Below the pieces are notes generated by a model, which did no database searches, had not been told where the DNA came from, and saw only the letters and a program-made list of their open reading frames with translations. 64,000 nucleotides of DNA. Source: Acrocarpospora phusangensis (lineage in GTDB: Bacteria; Actinomycetota; Actinomycetes; Streptosporangiales; Streptosporangiaceae). Shown here piece after piece: positions 50,103 through 57,945 of this stretch; the stretch's first letter is position 1, and the number at the start of each line of letters is the position of its first letter. The DNA lies in contig NZ_BOOA01000024.1 of the NCBI RefSeq assembly GCF_016862995.1, positions 1 to 64,000 on the forward strand. The letters are read 5' to 3'. The position numbers and the translations under genes are program-made.

Positions 50103-53100
50103 GTGACGCCCGTCAGAGTGCGCCTGCTCGGCCCGGTCGACGTGACCGTGGACGGGGCTCCCCAGCCTGTCCCGGGACTGCGGCGCAAGGCCGTGCTCGC
50201 GATCCTGGCCCTGCGGCAGGGCGAGGTGGTCAACGCCGACCGGCTGATCGAGATCGTGTGGGACGGCCGGCCCCCGGCCACCGCCATGAACACCCTGCAG
50301 AGCCACGTGTCCTACCTGCGGCGCGCGCTGGGCCGGCCGGGCGCGATCGTGGCCAGGCCGCCCGGTTACATGCTCGACCTCGGCGAGGACGCCACCGACG
50401 TGCGCCTGGCCGAACGCCTCATCGAGCAGGCGCGCGCCGCCGCCGACCCCGCCGCACGGGTGGACCTCCTGGACCGCGCCCTGGAGCTGTGGCGCGGCCC
50501 GCCCCTCGCCGACGTCGGCGACCTGCCCTGGTTCGGCGACGAGGCGGAACGCCTGGAACGCGTACGCCGGCTGGCCGAGCAGGCGCGGGTGGAGGCCAGG
50601 CTGGCCCTCGGCGGGCACCTGCGCCTGGTGCCGGAGCTGGAGGGCCTGACCGAGCGGCACCCGTTCGACGAGGACCTGAACGGCCTGCTCATGCTGGCCC
50701 TCTACCGCAGCGGACGGCAGGCGGACGCCCTCGCGGCGTTCCAGCGGCTGCGGACCCGGCTGCGGGAGGAGCTCGGCATCGACCCGGGCGTCCCGCTGCG
50801 CGAGCTGGAGTCGGCCATCCTGCGCCAGGACCCCGCCCTCGACCACGCCCCGGCCGTCGCCGCCGAGCACGCCCCGGGGCCGTCGCTGGTGGAGCGGTCC
50901 GCCGAGGCGGAGCTCATCGACCGCGCCCTCGACCGGGCGGCGCGCCGGAAAGCCGGCAGCGTCCTGATCTTCGAGGGCCCCGGCGGCATCGGCAAGACCA
51001 GCATGCTGGAGTACGCGCGCGGCCGGGCCGACCTGCTCGGCTTCACCACGACCTCCGCGCGCGGCAGCGAGCTGGAGTTCGAGTACGCCTGGGGCTGCGT
51101 CCGCCAGCTCTTCGAACGTTTCGCCGGCTCCGCCGCCCCGGCCGCGTCGGCGTTCCTCCGCTGGCCGGACGCCGAGGACGCCCCGCGCGGCGAGTACCCG
51201 ATCATCAACACGCTGTTCTGGCTGGCCAGCGACCTGGCCTCGCGCAGCCCGCTGCTGATCGTCCTCGACGACCTGCACTGGGCCGACCCCTCGTCCGTAC
51301 GGTTCCTGGCGTACCTGGCGGCCCGGCTGGACGATCTGCCCGTGGTCGCGATGGTGGCGCTGCGGCCGGGGACGGAGCAGGTGGAGCAGGTGGTCTCGGT
51401 GCTGGCGGGGCTGCCGCACTCGGTGACGCGTACGCTGCCGCCGCTCACCCCGGCGGGGTCGGCGGAACTGCTATCGGAGGTGCTCGACGGCGGCGCGGAG
51501 GAGGAGCTCGTCGCGCGGTGCCACGAGGCGGCCCGCGGCAACCCCTTCCTGCTGCGCGAACTCGGCCGGGAGCTGGCCGCGCGGGAGCAGGGCGACCCCC
51601 GGCCGGAGAGTTCGCCCAGCATCGCGCGGTTCGTGGCCAGGCAGCTGCGGCACCTGCCGCCGGCCGCCACGGGCGTCGCGCACGCCCTCGGAGTGCTCGG
51701 CGACGACGTCGGCAGCGGCGAGCTGGCGCAGGTCACGCGTACCTCCCAGCAGGAGGTGCTGGACCTGCTGTCCGCCCTGGTCGCCGGCGAGCTGGTGACC
51801 GCGCGGGGCACGCCGCCGCGGTTCTCGTTCGGGCACCCGCTGATCCGGGCGGCCGTGTACGACGGCATCCCCCCGGGCACCCGGGCCGAACTGCACCTGC
51901 GCGCCGCCGGCGTGGCCGGGCGGGACCAGGACCCGGTCAAGGCCGCCACCCAGCTGTTACGGGTGCCGCCGGGGATGGGCGGCCAGGACACGGTCGCAAT
52001 CCTGAACCGGGCGACCGACCTCAGCCTGGCCAGCGGTTCCGCCACCGGCGCGGCCGCCTTCCTGCGGCGCACCCTTCAGGAGGACCTCGGCGAGCGGCGG
52101 GTTCAGGTGCTGACCCGGCTCGGCATGACCGAGGCCCTGGTGGACATGGCGCAGGCGATCGAGCACCTCTCGCACGCGCTCGCCCTGGAACCCGACCCCG
52201 AGGAACGTGCCAGGATCGCCTACATCCTGGCCTCCACCCAGTGGCTGGTCGGGCGGCCCCGGGAGGCCGCGCTGGTGTGCCAGGCGGCGCTGGAACGGGA
52301 GCGCGGGATCTCCGTCGGAACGCGGCAGGCGCTGCAGGCCTGCATCGGCATGGTCGCCACCGGCACCCGCCACGGCGGGGACCTGGTCGCGCTGCACGGC
52401 TCCTTCAGCGGCCAGCGGCCCGACTCCTCGCTGGGCGGACTGCTGTTCGAGGCGAGCCTGGCGCTCCGCGAGATGTTCCGGAACGAGCGGGCGTCGGCCG
52501 AGCGGCGGGCGCTGCGGGTTATCTCCGACGACCACGTGACCGGGGAGGCGCTGGCCGAGCCCATGCTGACCTGCGCCTGGTACGTGCTGGTCGCCTGCGA
52601 CAACCCCCGGCTGCTGCCGACCGTGGAGGCGATGCTCGACCACAGCCGCAGGACCGGGTCGCTGCGGAGCGCGGCGCCGGGGTACACCTACCGCGCCGCG
52701 TACATGCTCTCGCGCGGGCACCTGGAGGAGGCGGTCCGGGACGGGTGGCTGGCGTGGGAGGTGTCCAAGAACGGCGGCGTGGACGTGGGGCTGTCGTTCA
52801 TCAGCGACTGGCTGATCCCGGCGCTGGTCGCCCGCGGCGAGATCGGCGCGGCGCAGTCCGTCCTCGACCAGGTCAGGACCGCGCACGGGGCCGGTGTCAG
52901 CCGGGCCATCTACGCCAGCGGCGAGATCGCGCTGCTCATGGCGCAGGGGCACACGCAGCGCGCGTACGAGACGGCGCTGGCCACCCGGGACGAATGCCGG
53001 ACGCTGGGCATGGTCAACCCGGTGGTGCCCGACTGGCTGGCCCAGCTCGTCCGCTGCCTGCTCCTGCTCGGCCGGCCCGAGGAGGCCCGCGCCGCCGCCC

Positions 53101-53573
53101 AGGACCTGTACGCCGCCGCCCAGACCTGGGGCACCCCCCGCGCCACCGGCCGCGCCCTCCGCATCATGGCCGCCACCGAGTCCGGCCCCCGCGCCCTCGA
53201 CCTCCTCACCGAATCGGTACGCCTCCTGGAGGACACCGACATCCGCCTCGAACACGCCATTTCCCGGTACGCCCTGGGCGAGGCCCTGCGCCACGAGGGA
53301 CGCCTCCCCGACGCCCAGGCCGAACTGCGCACGGCCATCGACCTGGCCCGTTTCTGCGGCGCCCGCCCGCTCCAGCACCGCGCGACGACCAGCCTGGCCA
53401 TGGCGGGCGGCCACGCCGGGCCTCCGGCGGACCTGACCCTCACGCCGACCGAGCAGCGCATCGCGGACCTGTCCGCCGACGGCCGCTCCGACCGGGAGAT
53501 CGCGGAGGTCCTCTACCTGAGCGTCAGCGCCGTACGCGACCACCGCGAGGCCGTCACACGCAAACGCGGGTGA
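50103..53573 (+). CDS. SARP-family regulator: OmpR-type HTH + BTAD + ATPase + helical repeats + LuxR-like HTH
   Basis: A 1,156-residue regulator. The N-terminal winged helix and bacterial transcriptional activation domain span about residues 1-245. An AAA/STAND ATPase follows, with Walker A EGPGGIGKTS and Walker B LIVLDDLHWADPSS, then TPR-like repeats and a C-terminal LuxR-type HTH (LTPTEQRIADLSADGRSDREI). The protein stops soon after SVSAVRDHREAVTRKRG, several residues short of a typical LuxR end. GTG 50103 has GGAGG at 50092-50096, so it is preferred over ATG 50064, which has no ribosome site. It probably activates the adjacent operons through the heptamer repeats. Confidence 0.9.
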   Translation: MTPVRVRLLGPVDVTVDGAPQPVPGLRRKAVLAILALRQGEVVNADRLIEIVWDGRPPATAMNTLQSHVSYLRRALGRPGAIVARPPGYMLDLGEDATDVRLAERLIEQARAAADPAARVDLLDRALELWRGPPLADVGDLPWFGDEAERLERVRRLAEQARVEARLALGGHLRLVPELEGLTERHPFDEDLNGLLMLALYRSGRQADALAAFQRLRTRLREELGIDPGVPLRELESAILRQDPALDHAPAVAAEHAPGPSLVERSAEAELIDRALDRAARRKAGSVLIFEGPGGIGKTSMLEYARGRADLLGFTTTSARGSELEFEYAWGCVRQLFERFAGSAAPAASAFLRWPDAEDAPRGEYPIINTLFWLASDLASRSPLLIVLDDLHWADPSSVRFLAYLAARLDDLPVVAMVALRPGTEQVEQVVSVLAGLPHSVTRTLPPLTPAGSAELLSEVLDGGAEEELVARCHEAARGNPFLLRELGRELAAREQGDPRPESSPSIARFVARQLRHLPPAATGVAHALGVLGDDVGSGELAQVTRTSQQEVLDLLSALVAGELVTARGTPPRFSFGHPLIRAAVYDGIPPGTRAELHLRAAGVAGRDQDPVKAATQLLRVPPGMGGQDTVAILNRATDLSLASGSATGAAAFLRRTLQEDLGERRVQVLTRLGMTEALVDMAQAIEHLSHALALEPDPEERARIAYILASTQWLVGRPREAALVCQAALERERGISVGTRQALQACIGMVATGTRHGGDLVALHGSFSGQRPDSSLGGLLFEASLALREMFRNERASAERRALRVISDDHVTGEALAEPMLTCAWYVLVACDNPRLLPTVEAMLDHSRRTGSLRSAAPGYTYRAAYMLSRGHLEEAVRDGWLAWEVSKNGGVDVGLSFISDWLIPALVARGEIGAAQSVLDQVRTAHGAGVSRAIYASGEIALLMAQGHTQRAYETALATRDECRTLGMVNPVVPDWLAQLVRCLLLLGRPEEARAAAQDLYAAAQTWGTPRATGRALRIMAATESGPRALDLLTESVRLLEDTDIRLEHAISRYALGEALRHEGRLPDAQAELRTAIDLARFCGARPLQHRATTSLAMAGGHAGPPADLTLTPTEQRIADLSADGRSDREIAEVLYLSVSAVRDHREAVTRKRG

Positions 53574-53574
53574 G

Positions 53575-54690
53575 TCACCGGGCCAGCTGGCCGATGACCT
53601 GCTCGCCGAACAGGCCGATGGTGTCGAGCATGCGGCCGTGGTCCACGGCTCCCGCGCACGCGACGAAGACGACATGGCCGACGCCGTGCTCGTCCCCGAG
53701 GGCGGCGACCCGCTCCCCGACCTCGTCGGGCGTGCCGAGCAGCATGGCCCCGCTGTCGACCAGCTCGTCCAGCGTGCCGGCCCCGCCGAGCCAGTCCCGC
53801 ACGTACGGCATGGCCTGCCGGCCGGTCTTCCGCGCCTCCTCGTGGGTGGCCCCCACGGCGAGCAGCCGGCGGAGGGCGACGCCGCCGCCCGGCCGCCAGC
53901 GGTTGAGGTAGACGTTGCGCCCGTGGCGTACCGCGGCCTGGCTGTAGGTGTCGCAGACCTGCCGGATGCGGCCCGGTTCGGTGGCCGACGTGACGAGCGT
54001 GCTGCCCACCCGGGCCGCCCACTCGACGTCGCGGCCGCCGGTCATCATGGTGAACAGCGGCGGGTGCGGCGCCTGCAGGGGCTTGGGCACGGTGCCGACG
54101 CGGGTGATCCGGCCGCCGTCCACGCCGGCGCCGAGCCGGTCGGAGATCGGGTGCGGCCAGGTGATCCCCGGCGTCGGGACCTGGATGTACCTGCCGTCAT
54201 AGGACCAGAGTTCCTCGGTCCAGGACAGCCGCATCACCTCGAACCACTCCTCGAACAGGCTGCGCTCGTCGGCGACGGGGCCGCCGAGCACGCCCCGGGA
54301 CCTGGTCCCGTGGCCGAGGCTGAAGCCCACGTCCAGCCGGCCGCCGGTGAGATGGTCGGCGACCGCGATGTCCTCGGCCAGCCGCAGCGGGTTCCACAGC
54401 GGCAGGGCCAGCCCCAGCTGGCCGAGGCGCAGGCGGGTGGTGTGCTGGGCCAGGTAGACGTTGACCAGCAGCGGGTTGGGGCTCACCTCGTAGCCCTCCA
54501 CCTCGAAATGCTGCTCGCCGAGCATCAGCGAGGTCCAGCCGGTCAGGTCCGCGGCGACCGCCTGCTCCCGCAGCTCGGCCACGGCCGTGTTGTACGGCTG
54601 CGGCTCCAGGCCGAGCAGCCCGGTCCCCAGCCGGTCGGCCGGTCCGACCGTCATCGGATACAGCAACGAGAACTTCATGCCGCCATTCAT
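53575..54690 (-). CDS. LLM-class flavin-dependent oxidoreductase
   Basis: A 371-residue bacterial luciferase-like monooxygenase (F420- or FMN-dependent). TIM-barrel markers include MLGEQHFEV, LGQLGLALPLWNPLRLAEDIAVADHLTGGRLDVGFSLGHG and FTMMTGG. ATG 54690 starts MNGGMKFSLL; Met at 54678 is an alternative. It ends one base from the SARP stop and is divergent from the OsmC operon. The substrate is unknown; group members oxidise small organics in natural-product and xenobiotic pathways. Confidence 0.92.
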   Translation of the reverse strand: MNGGMKFSLLYPMTVGPADRLGTGLLGLEPQPYNTAVAELREQAVAADLTGWTSLMLGEQHFEVEGYEVSPNPLLVNVYLAQHTTRLRLGQLGLALPLWNPLRLAEDIAVADHLTGGRLDVGFSLGHGTRSRGVLGGPVADERSLFEEWFEVMRLSWTEELWSYDGRYIQVPTPGITWPHPISDRLGAGVDGGRITRVGTVPKPLQAPHPPLFTMMTGGRDVEWAARVGSTLVTSATEPGRIRQVCDTYSQAAVRHGRNVYLNRWRPGGGVALRRLLAVGATHEEARKTGRQAMPYVRDWLGGAGTLDELVDSGAMLLGTPDEVGERVAALGDEHGVGHVVFVACAGAVDHGRMLDTIGLFGEQVIGQLAR

Positions 54691-54747
54691 GACGCCATGG
54701 TGGCGGGCGGGCCTGAAGCTCCCCTGACACGCCGCTGAAACGCGGGC

Positions 54748-54782
54748 GCGGCAACCCGGCGGCAACAGGGCCTGTCTATCCA
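54748..54782 (+). promoter_or_regulatory. SARP-type direct repeat and promoter for the OsmC operon
   Basis: CGGCAAC at 54749-54755 and 54760-54766 are exact heptamers, 11-bp period (8-base identity GCGGCAAC). TATCCA follows at 54777-54782, 10 bases after the second copy, and the OsmC ATG is 40 bases beyond that with GAGGAG. The layout matches the minus-strand site at 49989-50023. Confidence 0.65.
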
Positions 54783-54821
54783 TGTCACAACAGAGCCCAT
54801 TTCCCTGAGGAGATCGCTGAC

Positions 54822-55391
54822 ATGAGCACCGCCTCCCCCGTGGCCGCCCGCAACGGCGTCGACGTACCCACCCTGTTCGCCACCATCGACGCCGTGCGCG
54901 CCCAGCCCGAGCTGGCCAAGTTCCAGTTCAGGGCCACCAACACGTGGGTCAGCGGCACCCACAACCGCTCGTCCATCCAGGGCTTCTTCGGCGCCGGCCA
55001 GGAGGACGCCAGCCGTACCGAGCCGTTCGCGTACGACGCCGACCACCCGGCCGTGCTGGTCGGCACCGGCAACGGGCCCACGCCCGTGGAGTTCCTGCTG
55101 CACGCGATCGCCGCGTGCCTGACCGCCGGCGTGGCCAACATCGCCTCCGCCCGCGGCATCACCCTCACCCGGCTGGAGTCCACGGTCGAGGGCGACATCG
55201 ACCTGAACGGCATCCTCGGCCTGTCGGAGGAGACCAGGAACGGCTACGAGCAGATCCGGGTGACCTTCACCATCGAGGGCGACGCGTCGCCGGAGCGGCT
55301 GCGCGACCTCGTCGAGCGGTCCCGGGCCAGGTCGGCCGTCTACGACGTGCTGACCAACGGCGTCCCGGTGTCCATCGACGTCAGCGCCTGA
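54822..55391 (+). CDS. OsmC-family protein
   Basis: A 189-residue OsmC/Ohr-fold protein, the family of thiol-dependent organic hydroperoxide reductases. One expected cysteine is present in LHAIAACLTAGV; the second, usually in a CPV motif, is replaced by Ser in SRARSAVYDVLTNGVPV. It may therefore use a different thiol or have another role. GAGGAG precedes ATG 54822. It is the first gene of a likely three-gene operon with two flavoproteins and is preceded by the SARP-type repeat. Confidence 0.9.
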   Translation: MSTASPVAARNGVDVPTLFATIDAVRAQPELAKFQFRATNTWVSGTHNRSSIQGFFGAGQEDASRTEPFAYDADHPAVLVGTGNGPTPVEFLLHAIAACLTAGVANIASARGITLTRLESTVEGDIDLNGILGLSEETRNGYEQIRVTFTIEGDASPERLRDLVERSRARSAVYDVLTNGVPVSIDVSA

Positions 55392-55415
55392 AACCTGGTC
55401 CGGGGGGGATCCGTC

Positions 55416-56726
55416 ATGACCGCTCGCCGCGCCGCCACGCGCGTGGACACCGTCGTCGTCGGCGCCGGGCACGCCGGCCTCGCCGTCAGCAGACTGCTGT
55501 CCGAGGCGGGCCGGGACCACGTGGTGGTGGAGCGCGGCCGGGTGGGCCACTCGTGGCGTACGCAGCGGTGGGACTCCCTCCGGCTGCTCACCCCCGCCTG
55601 GCTGACCCGCCTGCCGGGCTACCGGCACGGCTGGCCCGACGAGGACGCGTACCCGGCCGCCGCGGACGTGGTCGCCTGCCTGGCCCGGTACGCGGCCCTG
55701 TCGTCGGCGCCCGTACACGAGCAGACCACCGTGCTGTCGGTGCGGCCGGGCGGCGACCGGTGGCTGGTGGTCTGCGACAACGCCGAATGGAACGCCCGCC
55801 ACGTGGTCATCGCCAGCGGGCACAGCACCCGGCCCGTCCCGCCCGCGTTCGCGGCCCGCGCGGCGCTCGGCGTCCAGCAGTTGAACCCGCTGGTCTATCG
55901 CAGTCCGTCGGCGGTCGCGCCGGGGCGGGTCCTGGTCGTCGGCGCGTCCGCGTCCGGGGTCCAGATCGCCGACGAGCTGGCGGCGGCCGGACGGGAGGTC
56001 ACTCTCGCGGTCGGCCGGCATCGGCGGGTGCCGCGCCGGTACCGCGGCCGGGACATCCTCTGGTGGCTGGACCGGGCCGGGCAGCTGGATCGCGCGATCG
56101 AGCAGATGCCGGACCCGGCGGCGGCCAGGAACGAGCCGTCCTTGCAGCTCACCGGCTGCTTGGGCGGCCGGGCGGTGGATCTGGCCGCGCTGGCCGAGCG
56201 GGGGATCAGGCTGACGGGCCGGGTCCTGGACGTGGACGGCGCCACGGTCCACCTGGCCGCCGACCTGCCGGCGACCGTGGCCGACGCCGACCGCCGCATG
56301 CACCGCCTCCTCCACCGGCTCGACGCCTTCGCCGCGAGCCCCGAGATGGCCCGGCTGGACGCGCTCGCCGCCGGTTCCGGGGTGGATCGGCGGGACGCCT
56401 TCGAGGCCGGGATCGGCTCCGCGGAGCGGCCCCCGCCAGTGCCGCTCCCGGCTCGTCCGCCGGGGCGGCTGGACCTGCGCGCGGAAGGGTTCGGCGCGAT
56501 CGTCTGGGCCACCGGGTTCCGGGGCGATTACACGTACCTGCACGTGCCGGGACTGGTGCGGGGCGGGCAGCTGCGGCAGCACCGCGGCGCCACTCCGGCG
56601 CCCGGGCTGTTCGTCATCGGCCAGCGGTTCGCGCGCAGCCGCCGGTCCGGCTTCATCGACGGCGCGCGTCTGGACGCCGCCGAGATCGTCGCCGCCGTCG
56701 TGGGCCAGCCGCTCGCCGTCGGCTGA
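55416..56726 (+). CDS. FAD-dependent monooxygenase-like protein (NAD(P)-binding)
   Basis: A 436-residue flavoprotein of the flavin-containing monooxygenase / TrkA-like group. The FAD motif is VVVGAGHAGLAVSRLL, the NADPH motif VLVVGASASGVQIADEL (about 170-186), and WRTQRWDSLRLLTP is the conserved active-site loop. The FMO fingerprint FxGxxxHxxx(Y/F) is only partly visible, so substrate class is uncertain. ATG 55416 follows the OsmC stop by 24 bases and has GGGGGGA-like sequence. Probably oxidises a small organic in concert with OsmC and the next protein. Confidence 0.88.
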   Translation: MTARRAATRVDTVVVGAGHAGLAVSRLLSEAGRDHVVVERGRVGHSWRTQRWDSLRLLTPAWLTRLPGYRHGWPDEDAYPAAADVVACLARYAALSSAPVHEQTTVLSVRPGGDRWLVVCDNAEWNARHVVIASGHSTRPVPPAFAARAALGVQQLNPLVYRSPSAVAPGRVLVVGASASGVQIADELAAAGREVTLAVGRHRRVPRRYRGRDILWWLDRAGQLDRAIEQMPDPAAARNEPSLQLTGCLGGRAVDLAALAERGIRLTGRVLDVDGATVHLAADLPATVADADRRMHRLLHRLDAFAASPEMARLDALAAGSGVDRRDAFEAGIGSAERPPPVPLPARPPGRLDLRAEGFGAIVWATGFRGDYTYLHVPGLVRGGQLRQHRGATPAPGLFVIGQRFARSRRSGFIDGARLDAAEIVAAVVGQPLAVG

Positions 56727-56760
56727 CGCACGGAGATTCGCATGTACCGAGGAGGTCCGC

Positions 56761-57945
56761 ATGTACTGCCCCATCCGGTATGACGCCGTGGTCGTCGGCG
56801 CCCGTTGCGCGGGAGCGGCCACGGCGATGCTGCTCGCCCGCGCGGGCCTGCGGGTGCTGGTCGTCGACCGGGCGGGACCCGGCACCGACACGCTGTCCAC
56901 GCACGCCCTGATGCGCGGCGGTGTGCTCCAGTTGGCCAAGTGGGGACTGCTCGAAGACGTGATCATGGCGGGCACTCCGGCGATCACCCGCACGGCCTTC
57001 GACTACGGCGTCCTGTCCGCCGACATCGCCATCCGCTCCTCACCCGGCGTCCCAGCCCTGTACGCGCCCCGCCGGACCGTCCTGGACGCCCTGCTCCTCC
57101 GCCACGCCGCCGAGGCGGGCGCCGACGTCGCGCTCGGCGTGGACGTGACCGGGGTCCGCCGGGACCGGCACGGCCGGGTGTGCGGCGTCACCGGCCGGGA
57201 GCGGCGGCGCGCCTTCGACGCGTACGCGCCGATCGTCATCGGCGCCGACGGGGTGCGCTCCACCGTCGCCAAGGCGGTCGCGGCACCGGTGACCAGGCGC
57301 GGCCTGGGCGCGGGAGCGCTCTGGTACACACACGTGACCGGTCTCCCCAACGAGGGCTACCGCTGGTTCTACCGCCCGGGCGCGACCGCCGGCCTCATCC
57401 CCACCAACGCCGGCGCCACCTGCGTGTTCGCCGGCATGCCCGCCGCCCGCTTCGGCGAATCCCGCCGCTCGACCCCCCGCCAGGCCCTCGCCGACGCCTT
57501 CGCCCGCGCCGCCCCGAACGCCGCCACCGAACTCCGCGCCGCCGTCCCCGCCGGCCCCGTACGCGGCTGGCCGGGCCTCCTCAACTTCACCCGCCAGGCG
57601 TACGGCCCCGGCTGGGCCCTGGTCGGCGACGCCGGCTACTTCAAGGACCCCCTCGGCACCCACGGCATCACCCAGGCCCTGCGCGACGCCCAGCTCCTCG
57701 CCGACGCGATCGTCACAGGCCACGGCGGCACGGAACCACTCGAATCGTCCCTCACCCGCTACGCCCGCACCCGCGACGACCTGTCGGCGGACATGTTCGC
57801 CGCCACCGACGCCCTGGCCTCCTACGACTGGAACCTGGCCGAGGCCCGGCACCTCCTACGCCACCTCTCCGCCGCCATGAGCCGGGAAGTCGAATTCCTG
57901 AGCCCGGTCCCCCTGGCCACAGCCGGCCGTCACAGCGCGGAGTAG
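56761..57945 (+). CDS. FAD-dependent oxidoreductase (geranylgeranyl reductase / halogenase fold)
   Basis: A 394-residue group A flavoprotein. It has VVVGARCAGAATAMLLARAG (dinucleotide fold, with ARC in place of the usual AGP), GADGVRSTVAK (the DG motif) and ALVGDAGYFKDPLGTHGITQAL (the GD motif). It resembles monooxygenases and reductases of natural-product pathways. CGAGGAGG precedes ATG 56761, 34 bases after the previous gene. Its last 90 bases overlap the SARP gene on the other strand, which is unusual. Confidence 0.9.
   Translation: MYCPIRYDAVVVGARCAGAATAMLLARAGLRVLVVDRAGPGTDTLSTHALMRGGVLQLAKWGLLEDVIMAGTPAITRTAFDYGVLSADIAIRSSPGVPALYAPRRTVLDALLLRHAAEAGADVALGVDVTGVRRDRHGRVCGVTGRERRRAFDAYAPIVIGADGVRSTVAKAVAAPVTRRGLGAGALWYTHVTGLPNEGYRWFYRPGATAGLIPTNAGATCVFAGMPAARFGESRRSTPRQALADAFARAAPNAATELRAAVPAGPVRGWPGLLNFTRQAYGPGWALVGDAGYFKDPLGTHGITQALRDAQLLADAIVTGHGGTEPLESSLTRYARTRDDLSADMFAATDALASYDWNLAEARHLLRHLSAAMSREVEFLSPVPLATAGRHSAE

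Noticed and set aside
54687-56993. 768-codon minus-strand frame over OsmC and the flavoprotein genes
   Set aside because: It is antisense to two well-supported genes and shows no domain or start signal.
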